DNA from: Gp6-AA40 sp963742105
GTDB taxonomy: Bacteria > Acidobacteriota > Vicinamibacteria > Vicinamibacterales > UBA2999
Length of the DNA: 64,000 nt
Direction of reading: 5' to 3'
Assembly: GCA_963742105.1 (NCBI GenBank)
Contig: CAVUKN010000007.1
Location: 62,001 to 126,000 of the forward strand
Every line of letters starts with the position of its first letter. The stretch's first letter is position 1. The notes below the pieces were generated by a model. That model was not told the DNA's origin, ran no database searches, and was given only the letters and a program-made list of their open reading frames with translations. The position numbers and the translations under genes are program-made. Below, in pieces: positions 11,160 to 20,106 of this stretch.

Positions 11160-11825
11160 TCATCGGCGCGCCTTCAGGGGAGACGCATCCAACTGCTGCA
11201 GGAGATCCCACGGACCGTCGTAGATGGCGATGGCGCCACCCAGGTCGCTGTCGCTCCAGCCGCCGCAGCGAAACGCAATCACGTCAACGCCGGCCCGGGT
11301 GGCCGCCGCAATGTCGTACGGTGTGTCGCCAATCATGACCGCCTCGCGCGGCAAGGCCTTCGCCTGTCGCAGCGCCGCGTTGACAATGTCGGGATCCGGC
11401 TTCGAATTGTTCGCGTCGTCACTCGACGTCGATGAATCGAGCAGCGCGCTGGCGCCGGCAATCTCCAGTAGCTTCCTCAGCTCGTCCCGCTTTGCGGAGC
11501 TGGCCGCGACCATCGTGTAGCCGCGCTCCTTGAGCGCAGCGACCAGTTGGTGAGAATCGGTGAACGGGCGCAGGTGAGGCAGCAGTTCCTCGAGAAAGAT
11601 TTCGCCACGCCGTTTCGAAATTGCGCGCCCGCGTGGTGAATCCTCTTCGATGCCGCTCACCGACGGCATCAGCTTGTCGCCGCCCATGCCGATGGCGCGG
11701 CGCACGTCCGTGCGGGAGACCGCGACCTGTTCTTCCGCGAACGCCCTGACCCATGCCTCGGCGTGCGCGTCGTTGCTATCGATGAGGGTGCCGTCGATGT
11801 CGAACAGAACTGTGCCGTACTTCAC
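11160..11825 (-). CDS. HAD-superfamily phosphatase (phosphoglycolate phosphatase / beta-phosphoglucomutase-like)
   Basis: This is a haloacid dehalogenase-type hydrolase of 221 residues, normal for the Gph/PGM-like subfamily. Motif I is LFDIDGTLIDS (residues 7-17) with both catalytic Asp, motif II is VAASSAKRDE (Ser), motif III is SKPDPDIV (Lys) and motif IV is VMIGDTPYDI. The helical cap lies between motifs I and II, with the start of the cap reading AHAEAWVRAF. The substrate cannot be told from sequence; a sugar phosphate or phosphoglycolate is likely. It lies just downstream of the GAAC-rich repeat that follows the HExxH gene, so the two may share a transcript. Confidence 0.88.
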   Translation of the reverse strand: MKYGTVLFDIDGTLIDSNDAHAEAWVRAFAEEQVAVSRTDVRRAIGMGGDKLMPSVSGIEEDSPRGRAISKRRGEIFLEELLPHLRPFTDSHQLVAALKERGYTMVAASSAKRDELRKLLEIAGASALLDSSTSSDDANNSKPDPDIVNAALRQAKALPREAVMIGDTPYDIAAATRAGVDVIAFRCGGWSDSDLGGAIAIYDGPWDLLQQLDASPLKARR

Positions 11826-11852
11826 GCTTCAAGGTTCTCCCTTCTCTGTTCG

Positions 11853-11956
11853 TGTTCAAGTTCGGTTCCGAGTTCGGGTTCAGGGTTCCCGGTTCGGCGT
11901 TCGGGGGTTCGGGTTCGGGGTTCGGAGTTCGGAGTTCGGGCTTCGCGGTTCGGTGA
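11853..11956. repeat. Degenerate GTTCGG / CCGAAC tandem array
   Basis: About 100 bases consist of roughly fifteen imperfect units, 6-8 nt long, around GTTCGG on the plus strand (CCGAAC on the coding strand). The array starts about 18 bases after the stop of the HExxH gene and ends shortly before the HAD gene start, both on the minus strand. It is much more repetitive than the coding sequence around it and holds no plausible gene. Confidence 0.8.
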
Positions 11957-11971
11957 ACCCCGCGTCCGCGG

Positions 11972-12587
11972 TCAGCGGGCTGCCGATCGGCCGGTGCGCT
12001 GGAGTGCGTTGCGCAGCTGGCGCCGGTCGGGCGAGGCGAATACCCAGTCTTCGTGCGCGTTGCGCGCCATTTCCTGTTCGGTCCAGACCGCGCGCATCAG
12101 GCCTTGATTCCCGTGCTCGTTGGTGCGCAGGATCAGGTGCCCGACCTCGTGCGCGATGGCGCGGCCCAGCAGAAGCGCGAGGGCAGCTCCCGCGTGCCGC
12201 GCCGAGTCCTCGACCCGGTTGATGTAGATGGTTGCGAGCGTTCCAGCGCCTGCTGCCGGATCGACCACCGAGAAACCCAGGGCGCGGTGCCAGGGCGCAC
12301 CAGTCTGGCCGGTTTCACGAATGACGCGCACGATCAGATCGCCCGGCTCTGGTGCGCAGACGGCCCGGGCCGAGCAGTCGTGCCAGTCGGCGGCAACTCC
12401 AGCGTCGTCGACAATCGCGCGTGCCTCGTCGACCGCCAGGTTTCGAACCGGGTTGTCCAGCGATGAGAAGTCGTACACGCGGACGGCGAGACGATTGGCA
12501 AAGGACGACGCCGCCAGAGGGCGGCGTGACAACGATCGCCAGGCAGGCGACGACGGCGACAGCAGCAAGGCGCGACAACAGGGTCAT
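11972..12587 (-). CDS. Exported HExxH metallopeptidase-like protein, one apparent frameshift
   Basis: This is a probable secreted zinc protein of about 204 residues. The zinc-binding helix reads RAIAHEVGHLIL, with HGNQGLM and a third possible ligand downstream. It belongs to a small exported family seen in Acidobacteria, with an RVYDFSSL start and a Cys pair near DCSARAVC. The signal peptide (MTLLSRLAAVAVVACLAIVV, ATG at 12587) is in one frame and the mature part (ASSFANRLAVRVYDF) in another. A single base near 12505-12515 would join them. The alternative in-frame start at 12568 gives no signal peptide. Peptidase activity is inferred from the motif only. Confidence 0.7.
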
Positions 12588-12674
12588 CACAGCGGCGTTC
12601 AACGTGGACGCCGAAATCGCCCGCTACCTTACCAGCAGATCCTCCCGCGGCAAAGAAGGACGTGGTCCTTCGTT

Positions 12675-13622
12675 TCAGTCGACAAATTCGTCCGGCCCGA
12701 GCTCGAGGAGCTCGCCGTTGACGACACGAACACGGAGGGGATAGACGTGGCTGGCGCGTTCGCCTTTGGCCTCGTACATCAGCTTGTCGGCCCGGGCCAG
12801 CAGTTCGTGCGCGAGCTGTCGCGCCACGTGACGACGCTCGCTGACATTGCCGAGCAACATGCAGACGACGCCGACGTCCACCTTGGGTGGTTTCTCGGCC
12901 AGGCGGTGGTCCTCGCTGACCCAGTCGAACCGCTCGACCGCCTCACGAAAGCGTTCGGCAATCACCCAGGCGTCGGCGTAGTGATCCAGGTCGGGGATGA
13001 GGAAACAGAATTCGTCCCCGCCGAAGCGCGCGTGCAGTTCCTGCCCGCTTCGCGTATCGACATCGTCTTGCGGCGACTCCTGAGCGATGAGGTCGTCCGA
13101 TCGGATCTGCTCGCGCAGCAGGCGGGCGACGCGATCGATAATCTGATCGCCCAGCGCGTGGCCGAGCGTGTCGTTGTACCACTTGAACGAGGTGAGGTCG
13201 ACCAGGCCGACGGCGCACCAGCGGCCGCGCTGCTCGAGGGCCAGGAAGGCTTCCAGTTGCTCGATGAAGCGACGGAAGTTCATCAAGCGGGTCTTCGGGT
13301 CGCGATGAACGCGGTCGGTGAGGTCGGCGACGAGGTCTTCGAAGTAGCGCGCGATACTGCTGACGGTGGCGTCGCGAGCGGACAACTCCTCGCGCATGCG
13401 GTTCATGCGTTCGGTGAAGCCGGCGGATACAGCCTGGATGGCTTCCTGCTTCGATTGCTGCCACAGCCGCTCGTGCTGGACGAACACGTGATCGATCGCC
13501 TCCAGCAGCGCGTGTTCCTGTTGTTCGGGCAGGTGCAGGCGTTCACGAACCCACTGATGCAGATCCGACCGTGAGTCGGGCAGCGAGGCACGATCGGCTT
13601 CGGCGGGTTTGCGCACTCTCAT
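12675..13622 (-). CDS. Cytoplasmic diguanylate cyclase (GGDEF)
   Basis: This GGDEF protein is 315 residues long and predicted to make cyclic di-GMP from two GTP. The active-site loop is intact (HARFGGDEFCFLIPD, near residues 195-210). The usual earlier helix reads DPKTRLMNFRRF, with WYNDTLGHALGDQ for substrate contacts. No RxxD inhibitory site is obvious five residues before GGDEF. The first 110 residues are helical without membrane spans or a recognised sensor domain and may form a coiled-coil dimerisation region. The start is a clear ATG at 13622, divergent from the cupin gene at 13676 with 53 bases between. Confidence 0.9.
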   Translation of the reverse strand: MRVRKPAEADRASLPDSRSDLHQWVRERLHLPEQQEHALLEAIDHVFVQHERLWQQSKQEAIQAVSAGFTERMNRMREELSARDATVSSIARYFEDLVADLTDRVHRDPKTRLMNFRRFIEQLEAFLALEQRGRWCAVGLVDLTSFKWYNDTLGHALGDQIIDRVARLLREQIRSDDLIAQESPQDDVDTRSGQELHARFGGDEFCFLIPDLDHYADAWVIAERFREAVERFDWVSEDHRLAEKPPKVDVGVVCMLLGNVSERRHVARQLAHELLARADKLMYEAKGERASHVYPLRVRVVNGELLELGPDEFVD

Positions 13623-13675
13623 CTCGGATTGAACCGCCGCTACCGTTTCAAACGATATGCCGTTACGGAAGGTGT

Positions 13676-14023
13676 ATGAACGACAAACTGATCGGTTTAG
13701 CTCACCCGAGGGTCATCCGACCGGCAGACTACGCGGAATTCCGGCCAGAAAAGATGGGAAAAACCACGCTGTTCGAGTCGCCCCGTCTGCTCGTCGGGCT
13801 CAACGCGTTCGAACCGGGGCAGACGCACGCCCTGCATACGCATGCAGGGATGGACAAGATGTATCAGGTTGTTTCAGGTTCGGGCGTGTTCCTTGTGAAA
13901 GACCGTGAACTGCCAATGAATGCCGGCGACGTACTCATTGCCCCGGAAGGCATCCCCCACGGCGTCAAAAATACCGGCAGCGGGCGTCTCCTGTTGCTGG
14001 CTGTTCTGGCGCCCGCGCCATAG
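13676..14023 (+). CDS. Small cupin-domain protein
   Basis: This single-domain cupin has 115 residues. Cupin motif 1 reads HALHTHAGMDKMYQVVSGSG and motif 2 reads APEGIPHGVKN, giving the usual His/His/Glu-type metal site with Asp or Lys variation. Such proteins bind a metal and act as small isomerases, dioxygenases or sugar-binding proteins; the substrate cannot be assigned. The ATG at 13676 is chosen because the cupin fold starts soon after and AAGG lies just upstream. The PEP-utilising gene follows after 36 bases on the same strand. Confidence 0.85.
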   Translation: MNDKLIGLAHPRVIRPADYAEFRPEKMGKTTLFESPRLLVGLNAFEPGQTHALHTHAGMDKMYQVVSGSGVFLVKDRELPMNAGDVLIAPEGIPHGVKNTGSGRLLLLAVLAPAP

Positions 14024-14059
14024 CTGCCGGTCTCTGTAAACCTGAGGTAAAGTGCCGCC

Positions 14060-15772
14060 GTGACCTCTACCACAGCTGCATTCGTCCCTCCGTCCCCAGG
14101 CGCGTGGGAGCTCGAACAGACCCATGTCACCAAGCCGCCGTCGGTCTACTTCACGACCGTCTGGCCGGCGCCCATGATGCGCGGCTTCAAGGAAGGGACC
14201 CGTCACTACGGGCTGCTGCTCGATCACCTGGAGGTCGCGGTCATCAATCGCTTCGTGTACGTGGCGGCGCGCCCCGTCGGGGCACCGAAAGGGGCCAAGG
14301 GTCCGCCACCGCGGCCAATCTTCAAGCTCCTGACGCTCCTGCACCCGGAAATCCGGCGCCGGATCCGACGGTCTCAGGAGGTGATGGCTGGCCAGATCTG
14401 GCGTGAGGACGTCGCCCGCTGGGACGAGGAAGTGAAGCCGATGTTTGCGGCCGAAGCCAGGCGGCTGCGGGACGAGGACCTCGCGCGTGCCTCGAACCCG
14501 CAACTGGCCGATCACGTCTGTCGCGCGACGGGGTTCCTGGATTCCGCGGCGTTCTGGCACCACCGCTTGAACTTCTGCGTCATGGTGCCGCTTGGCGACT
14601 ACCTGGTCCGGGCGATGGATTGGACCGGCCTGTCGCCCTCGGAACTGCTGGCGCCCATGCGCGGTCTTTCGCCTGTCTCGGCCGGGGCACAGGCGGAAAT
14701 CGAGGCGCTCCGCCCAGCAATCCAGTCAGACGGTGCGGCCGTCATGCTGCTTCTGTCCGACGGACCGGCCGCAGCCACCCTGGATGCGCTGATGGCGAGA
14801 CCCACCCCCGCGGGGAGCGCCACGCGGGCATACGTGGACGCCGTCGGTCTCAACGTGATCGGTGGCTACGACGTTGCCGATCGTCATGCCCGTGAGCATC
14901 CCGAAATGCTGCTCAAGGTCATTCGCGCGGCGGTCATTGGCGACGAGTCGGGGCGTCGGGCAGCAGCGGAGCAGGAGGTCGAAGGGGTGCGGGCGCGCGT
15001 TCCGGCGCAACATCGCAGCACGTTCGACGCGCTGCTCAAGGAAGCGCGTGATACCTACCGGATCCGTGACGAGCGGATCTTTCACGGCGACGCGATGGCG
15101 ACCGGCCTGGCGCGGCGGGCGATTCTCGCGGCCGGTGACCGGCTGGTGTCGGAGCAGCGTGTCCACGACCGCGTGCACCTGATCGACGCGACGCCCGATG
15201 AGATCGTGTCGCTGCTCGAAGGTCGCGGCGGCCCGTCAGCCGACGAACTGGCGGAACGCTCGCGCTGGCGCCTGGAAACCTCGATGTCGGCTGCTCCGGT
15301 CAACCTCGGGTTGGCCCCCTCGCCGCCGCCTCCCGCGGAATGGCTGCCGCCGCCAGCGGCGCACATGGCACGGATGGTCTCCACGGTGTTGAGCCTGCTC
15401 TTCGACGTCAAAACGGACGCGGCGTCAGAGCAGACGGGCGGCGATCAGGTGCGCAAGCTGAAAGGATTCCCGGTGAGCCAGGGTGTGTACGAAGGACCCG
15501 CCCGGGTGATCACGAATGTCGAGCAGCTGCCGGACGTGCAGCAGGGTGAGGTGCTGATCGCGACGTCAACCGGTCCGACCTTCAACGTCGTGCTGCCGTT
15601 GATCGGGGCGCTCGTCACCGAACGCGGCGGCGTGCTGAGCCACGCGGCCATCGTCTCTCGTGAGTACGGGCTGCCAGGGGTCGTCGGCTGCGTCGGCGCC
15701 GTCAAAGCCGCGACAACTGGTCAACGCGTGCGTGTCGACGGTGGGACTGGCGAGGTATGGATCCTGAAGTAG
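14060..15772 (+). CDS. PEP-utilising enzyme, central and mobile His-domain subunit (rifampin phosphotransferase-like)
   Basis: This encodes 570 residues. The last 90 contain the phosphohistidine swivelling domain of PEP synthase and rifampin phosphotransferase, with FPVSQGVYEGPARV, VLIATSTGPTF and GGVLSHAAIVSREYGLPGV (catalytic His). The large helical first part aligns in style with the central domain that binds rifamycin in Rph-type enzymes, but it diverges and its substrate is unknown. The ATP-binding domain that must charge this His is absent here and is encoded by the next gene, which overlaps by 16 bases. In known enzymes the order is ATP domain, central domain, His domain in one chain; here it is split and swapped. 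The GTG at 14060 follows a GAGG at about 14043. Confidence 0.85.
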   Translation: MTSTTAAFVPPSPGAWELEQTHVTKPPSVYFTTVWPAPMMRGFKEGTRHYGLLLDHLEVAVINRFVYVAARPVGAPKGAKGPPPRPIFKLLTLLHPEIRRRIRRSQEVMAGQIWREDVARWDEEVKPMFAAEARRLRDEDLARASNPQLADHVCRATGFLDSAAFWHHRLNFCVMVPLGDYLVRAMDWTGLSPSELLAPMRGLSPVSAGAQAEIEALRPAIQSDGAAVMLLLSDGPAAATLDALMARPTPAGSATRAYVDAVGLNVIGGYDVADRHAREHPEMLLKVIRAAVIGDESGRRAAAEQEVEGVRARVPAQHRSTFDALLKEARDTYRIRDERIFHGDAMATGLARRAILAAGDRLVSEQRVHDRVHLIDATPDEIVSLLEGRGGPSADELAERSRWRLETSMSAAPVNLGLAPSPPPPAEWLPPPAAHMARMVSTVLSLLFDVKTDAASEQTGGDQVRKLKGFPVSQGVYEGPARVITNVEQLPDVQQGEVLIATSTGPTFNVVLPLIGALVTERGGVLSHAAIVSREYGLPGVVGCVGAVKAATTGQRVRVDGGTGEVWILK

Positions 15773-16584
15773 CGACAGGCGTCGTTCCGCTCACGGCGGC
15801 ATCTGACGAAACCGTTTTCGGCGGCAAGGCCGTCAGCCTGGGTGCCGCGCTCAGGGCCGGCCTGCCAGTTCCAGGCGGTGCTGCGCTGGCCTGGCACGTC
15901 GTCGCCGGCATCGCCCAGTCCCAACCCGATCACATCGACGCGTTGAGCCGCTCGCTGCACGTGCCCGACACCCGCCTGGCCGCTCGCTCGTCAGCCATCG
16001 GCGAGGATTCCGGCGGTGCCAGCTTCGCCGGACAGCACACCACGAAACTGAACGTCCGGCGGCCTGGCCTCCCGGAGGCGGTCCGCGACGTGTGGGCGTC
16101 CGCGTATACGCCGTCGGCGCTCGCGTATCGAGCCCGGAAGGGGGTGTCTGCCGACCCGCGAGTTGGCGTCGTGGTCCAGACACTGGTCGAACCGGTCGCC
16201 GCCGGTGTCCTGTTCACCAGAAATCCGATCACCGGCGCCGACGAACGTCTGATCGAGGCGGCGTGGGGACTTGGCGAGGTCGTCGTCAACGGCAGCGTCG
16301 TGCCCGATCGCTATCGCGTGTCGACAACGGGGACGCTGATCGAGTTCGTCCCCGGCCACAAGGATGTGAAGATCTGGTACGGCGACGGTGACGGCACCAT
16401 CGAGGTCGCTGTCGACGAAAACCTTCACGCCGCGCCGTCACTCGCTGACGATCACGTCGCCGGCCTGAACGATCTCGCCGAGCGCTGCCGTCGCATCTAC
16501 GGTCCTGATCTCGATATCGAGTGGGCGGTCGGATCCGACGCGCGCGTGTACCTGCTGCAGTGCCGTCCCATCACAACGCTTTAG
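15757..16584 (+). CDS. PEP/pyruvate-binding ATP-grasp subunit, partner of the preceding gene
   Basis: This encodes 275 residues of the PPDK_N / PEP-synthase ATP-binding domain: FGGKAVSLGAALRAGLPVP at the start, then RSSAIGEDSGGASFAGQH, VLFTRNPITGADE, EAAWGLGEVVVNGSVVPDRY and LLQCRPITTL at the very end. It is shorter than the usual 330 residues because the linker after the first motif is reduced. The start ATG at 15757 lies inside the end of the His-domain gene (stop 15770-15772), with GGCGAGG just upstream, so the two subunits are translationally coupled. Together they would transfer phosphate from ATP to the mobile His and then to a substrate such as pyruvate or an antibiotic hydroxyl. Confidence 0.88.
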   Translation: MDPEVATGVVPLTAASDETVFGGKAVSLGAALRAGLPVPGGAALAWHVVAGIAQSQPDHIDALSRSLHVPDTRLAARSSAIGEDSGGASFAGQHTTKLNVRRPGLPEAVRDVWASAYTPSALAYRARKGVSADPRVGVVVQTLVEPVAAGVLFTRNPITGADERLIEAAWGLGEVVVNGSVVPDRYRVSTTGTLIEFVPGHKDVKIWYGDGDGTIEVAVDENLHAAPSLADDHVAGLNDLAERCRRIYGPDLDIEWAVGSDARVYLLQCRPITTL

Positions 16585-16682
16585 CACCCGAGCGCCAGCA
16601 GGTTTTCGGTCGCACCGTTGTATGCGTTATCCCGGCACGTTGACCATGCAGATCACACGAACCGCGGTCACACGAGAACGTA

Positions 16683-16709
16683 TCTTCGTGACCTTCGTGT
16701 CCTTCGTGG
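16683..16709. repeat. Three 9-nt CCTTCGTGK units before an MFS gene
   Basis: Three tandem 9-nt units of consensus CCTTCGTGT (16683-16691, 16692-16700, 16701-16709) lie in the 149-base gap between the ATP-binding subunit gene and the MFS gene, about 100 bases after the first gene's stop. An inverted pair using the same unit lies at 33605-33672. No gene is seen in the gap. Confidence 0.7.
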
Positions 16710-16733
16710 TGGATTGTCGTTATCCGATTGAAC

Positions 16734-18161
16734 ATGCCGACGGCAGTCGCTGAGGACTCTCGATCACAATCGCATACGGCGATTCTCATTGCGGCCGCCA
16801 TCGGTGCGTCGCTCAACCCGTTGAATTCGACGATGGTCGCGGTGGCGCTGCCCGCGTTGAGCGATGAGTTCGCGGCGTCCGCGTCGAGCGTGACGCTGAC
16901 GGTCGTCACCGCGTATCTCGTCGTGACGCTCATCGCGCAGGTCCCGGCCGGCAGCGTTGCCGATCGCATGGGCTACTCGCGAGCGCTGGGGATCGGTCGC
17001 CTGCTGTTCCTCGTGGGTGCGCTGGCGGGCGCTGTTGCGCCGGCACTCTGGGCGGTGGCCGTGGCGCGCGTGGTCATGGCGGTCGGCGGGTCCCTCAACA
17101 TCCCGACCGCGATGGCGCTCGTCCGCGTGGCGGTTCCTGAGAACCGTCGCGGTCGCGCCTTTGGCACGCTCGGCGCTGTGCTCGCCGGTGCCGCAGCCAT
17201 CGGTCCCGCGGTCGGCGCGTGGATGTCGTCCCATTTCGGCTGGCGGACGCTGTTCCTGATCAACGTGCCGATGATCGCCGCCTCGTACGCCGTGCAGTGG
17301 TTCGGCGGTCGCGATGTCCAGCCAGGGATCACGCGCCCGTCGTCGACCAATGGGTTCGACTGGCTGGGCAGCGTACTCATTGGCGCCACGCTCGTGCTGC
17401 TGACGTTCGCGACGCGTGCGACCTCGCCGGCTGCGTGGTGGCTCGCCGCCGCCGGTGTCGCCGGCGGCCTGCTGCTCGTCTGGCACGAGCGCCGGGTGAG
17501 GTCGCCGGTGCTGCGGCTCGCCCTGTTCGTGGAACGCACGTTCGTCGCCGGCGCCGGGGTTGTCGCAACGCAGAATTTCGCGATGTACTCGTTGCTGCTG
17601 TTCGTCACCTTCCTCTTCTCGTCTTCCTCGGGTCCCGACCCGCAGCTCGGGCTCGCAATCATTGCGATGACTGCCACCATGGCAGCGACGTCGCCGGTCG
17701 GTGGCTGGCTTGCCGATCGATTCGGCGCACGCCTCGTCGTCGGCGCTGGCGGGCTGTCCGGCATGCTGGGTGTTATCGGCCTGATGCAGTTGCCGCCGTC
17801 GAGTCGAGCGCTCGCGGTCGGGTTGCGCCTGCTGCTCGTCGGTCTCGGCCTTGGGCTGTCGACCGGTCCCGCACAAGCGGCCGCGCTCCGGTCGGTCCCG
17901 GCGATGTACAGCGGCGTGGCGTCCGCAACGGTATCGATGCTCAGGTATCTCGGGGCGGTGGTGGGAACGGTCGTAATCAGCTATGCGGTCAGCGACGTCG
18001 GCGATGCGGGAGCACGCCATCGCATCGCGTTGATGGCCTTCGCCGCCGCGTTCGCGCTCTCGGCGGGACTCGCGGCCTTCTTACCGCCGGCTGAAGGCGG
18101 TGCCGGAGCGCCGCCCGATCAGCCTCGGTTTCCGAATACGCGCCATGCTTCTCAGGCGTAG
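16734..18161 (+). CDS. MFS drug/metabolite exporter (DHA2-like)
   Basis: This encodes 475 residues with about 14 hydrophobic spans, a typical DHA2-type proton-driven exporter. It shows the MFS motif A (GSVADRMGYSRALGIGR) between spans 2 and 3 and motif C features (AVLAGAAAIGPAVGAWM) in span 5. NPLNSTMVAVALPAL in span 1 is the usual DHA2 start. The second half has a repeat of motif A (GGWLADRFGARLVV). The ATG at 16734 or a TTG at 16728 is possible. It follows the PEP-utilising pair on the same strand, so export may accompany antibiotic phosphorylation; this is inference. Its stop overlaps that of the convergent M32 gene by 10 bases. Confidence 0.88.
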   Translation: MPTAVAEDSRSQSHTAILIAAAIGASLNPLNSTMVAVALPALSDEFAASASSVTLTVVTAYLVVTLIAQVPAGSVADRMGYSRALGIGRLLFLVGALAGAVAPALWAVAVARVVMAVGGSLNIPTAMALVRVAVPENRRGRAFGTLGAVLAGAAAIGPAVGAWMSSHFGWRTLFLINVPMIAASYAVQWFGGRDVQPGITRPSSTNGFDWLGSVLIGATLVLLTFATRATSPAAWWLAAAGVAGGLLLVWHERRVRSPVLRLALFVERTFVAGAGVVATQNFAMYSLLLFVTFLFSSSSGPDPQLGLAIIAMTATMAATSPVGGWLADRFGARLVVGAGGLSGMLGVIGLMQLPPSSRALAVGLRLLLVGLGLGLSTGPAQAAALRSVPAMYSGVASATVSMLRYLGAVVGTVVISYAVSDVGDAGARHRIALMAFAAAFALSAGLAAFLPPAEGGAGAPPDQPRFPNTRHASQA

Positions 18162-19675
18162 ACGGCCAGATACTTTTCTTCCAGATACTCCAGATACGGA
18201 GCCGGATCAATCCCGCCGCCCGTGATCCGTTGCACGAGCTCGCGCGGCTCGAACTTGCGCCCGTGCTGGTGCAGGTTGCTGCGCAGCCATGACAGCAGCG
18301 GCGAGAAGTCGCCGCGCCGCATGTCATCGTCCAGCGCACCATGCTGCGACCGGAACGCCCGCGCGAGCTGCGCGGCAATGACATTTCCCACCGTGTAGGT
18401 GGCGAAGTACCCGAACAGGCCCGCGGACCAGTGAATGTCCTGCAGCACGCCCTTCGCCGAGTTCAGCGGCGTCACGCCCAGGTACTCGCGCATGCGGGTG
18501 TTCCACGCGTCTTCGAGATCACCGGCTTCAACTCGCCCCTCGACGAGTGCGATCTCCAGCTCGACGCGCAGCATCACGTGCAGGTTGTAAGTGGCCTCGT
18601 CCGCTTCCACGCGAATCTGCGAGCGCTCGACCCGGTTGATGCCGCGATAGAACTGATCCAGCGTGACGGTGCGCAACTGCGACGGGAAGCGCTGCTGCAG
18701 TCGTGGGAAGAAGTGTTCCCAGAAGGGCCGCGAGCGTCCGACGATATTCTCCCAGAGCCGGCTTTGCGATTCGTGAACGCCGAGCGACGCCCCGCCTTCG
18801 AGCATCGTGCGCTGGTACCGCGGGCTGATGCCCTGTTCGTAGAGCGCATGCCCGGTCTCGTGCATGGTCCCGAAGAGCAGTGAGAGCGGGTACGTGTCGA
18901 CGAACCGCGTGGTGATCCGCACGTCGTCCGACCCGAACGATGTGCAGAACGGGTGGATCGACTTGTCCTGGCGGCCGCGCGAGAAATCGAAACCGAAGGC
19001 GGTGATCACGTCGACGCTGAAATCGATCAGCGCCTTCTCGTCGTAGGACGTCCGCAGGAAGGCGTCGTCCACCTGCGGGCGCTCCGTGACCCGGCGGACG
19101 AGGTCGACCTGACGACTGCGGAGGGCGCCAAAGACCGCCTGGACGTCGGCGGTCTTCATTCCGGGCTCGTAGTCGTCGAGCAGCACGTCGTATGGATGGT
19201 CGCTCGGCGGAAAGAACGTGACGTACTGCCGCTTGAGCTCGATGATGCGCTCGAGATGTGGCCTGAAGGCGGCAAAGTCCGATGCCGCGCGCGCTTGCCC
19301 CCACGCATGCTGAGCGGCGGAGACGACGCGCGCCTGTTCGGCGATGAAGTCGGACGGCACGCGGGTCGCCTTGTCGAAGTCGCGCCTGGTGACGGCGACA
19401 GTTCGTGCCTCGTCGGCGTCCGGATCGCCGCCCATCAGCGCGGCTTCAGCCGCGGCCAGTGCGTCTCCCACTTCGGGGGCTGTGAACGTCTCGTGAGCGA
19501 GCCGCCGGAGCGTCGCCGACATCTCGCCGTGGACGGGCGCCCCGCCTGGCGGCATATAGACGCGCTCGTCCCACTCGATCACGTCCGCGGCGTGACGCAA
19601 ATCGATCGACTCACCGACCAGTGTCGTGAGCCGGTCGAGTGAGGGTTGCGAAGTCGTCGTTCCGCTCATTGGCAT
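18152..19675 (-). CDS. M32 metallocarboxypeptidase (carboxypeptidase Taq family)
   Basis: This is a cytosolic zinc carboxypeptidase of 507 residues, the normal M32 length. The zinc helix is FGTMHETGHALYEQG and the third ligand Glu lies in GVHESQSRLWEN. The family signatures RITTRF, YTVGNVIAAQL and DEATYNLHVMLR are all present. It removes C-terminal residues from peptides with broad specificity, avoiding proline. It starts at 19675, ten bases inside the end of the exported TGC-type gene, so the two form an operon read from 20079. Confidence 0.95.
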   Translation of the reverse strand: MPMSGTTTSQPSLDRLTTLVGESIDLRHAADVIEWDERVYMPPGGAPVHGEMSATLRRLAHETFTAPEVGDALAAAEAALMGGDPDADEARTVAVTRRDFDKATRVPSDFIAEQARVVSAAQHAWGQARAASDFAAFRPHLERIIELKRQYVTFFPPSDHPYDVLLDDYEPGMKTADVQAVFGALRSRQVDLVRRVTERPQVDDAFLRTSYDEKALIDFSVDVITAFGFDFSRGRQDKSIHPFCTSFGSDDVRITTRFVDTYPLSLLFGTMHETGHALYEQGISPRYQRTMLEGGASLGVHESQSRLWENIVGRSRPFWEHFFPRLQQRFPSQLRTVTLDQFYRGINRVERSQIRVEADEATYNLHVMLRVELEIALVEGRVEAGDLEDAWNTRMREYLGVTPLNSAKGVLQDIHWSAGLFGYFATYTVGNVIAAQLARAFRSQHGALDDDMRRGDFSPLLSWLRSNLHQHGRKFEPRELVQRITGGGIDPAPYLEYLEEKYLAVYA

Positions 19676-20079
19676 TGGCCCTGGACAGTTCGGACCTTGC
19701 CGACACGGAATTCAGGCAGGTCGGGTCCAGTCCCCGTCGCGGCACCGGAACCGGGCTGCGTTGCAATCGCCGATTGCACCGGGTCGAGCGCACCAGCCTG
19801 GGCGGCGACGTTCGGCGACGGATAGAGCCCTCCCTTGATGGCGAAGCCCTTGGACGTGGACTGCACCAGTTCCACTTTCTTGCCTGCGTACTTCTTGATG
19901 TCCTTGCCCGTCAGCCGGTAGCGATCACCGCCGGCGTCGTTGGTGAAGGTGTAGTCGCCGCCCTGTCCGGGCTTGGGGCTGACGCATCCGGTCAGCTCGA
20001 GCGGCTCGACCGTCGTCGGGGTCTTCTGATTCGTCGCCTGCGCGAGCAGGGCCAAAGCTAGCAGGAGTGTGGCGCTCAT
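19666..20079 (-). CDS. Exported protein with TGC-type domain (paralogue 2 of 3)
   Basis: This encodes 137 residues with a short signal peptide (SATLLLALALLAQA) and the same small domain as at 9020 and 62687: LELTGCVSPKPG, then YRLTGKDIKKYAGKKVELV, ending LPEFRVGKVRTVQGQCQ. The domain Cys after TG and the Cys one residue from the end are kept. The ATG at 20079, preceded by AAAAGGCC, fits the signal peptide; longer in-frame starts lack one. It leads the operon with the M32 peptidase and is nearly back to back with the exported gene at 20107. Its function is unknown. Confidence 0.78.
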   Translation of the reverse strand: MSATLLLALALLAQATNQKTPTTVEPLELTGCVSPKPGQGGDYTFTNDAGGDRYRLTGKDIKKYAGKKVELVQSTSKGFAIKGGLYPSPNVAAQAGALDPVQSAIATQPGSGAATGTGPDLPEFRVGKVRTVQGQCQ

Positions 20080-20106
20080 GAGCAGGCCTTTTGCAAATGT
20101 GACGGC

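Noticed and set aside
12315..12602. Separate 95-residue protein starting at 12602
   Set aside because: It has a signal peptide followed by Arg-rich nonsense; the true mature part is the HExxH frame.
14060..16584. Single frameshifted PEP synthase gene
   Set aside because: The domain order is opposite to that of the known enzymes and the second start has its own ribosome binding site, so two subunits are more likely.
16764..18020. Long open frame opposite the MFS gene
   Set aside because: Its translation is charged low-complexity sequence, and the opposite strand encodes a clear transporter.
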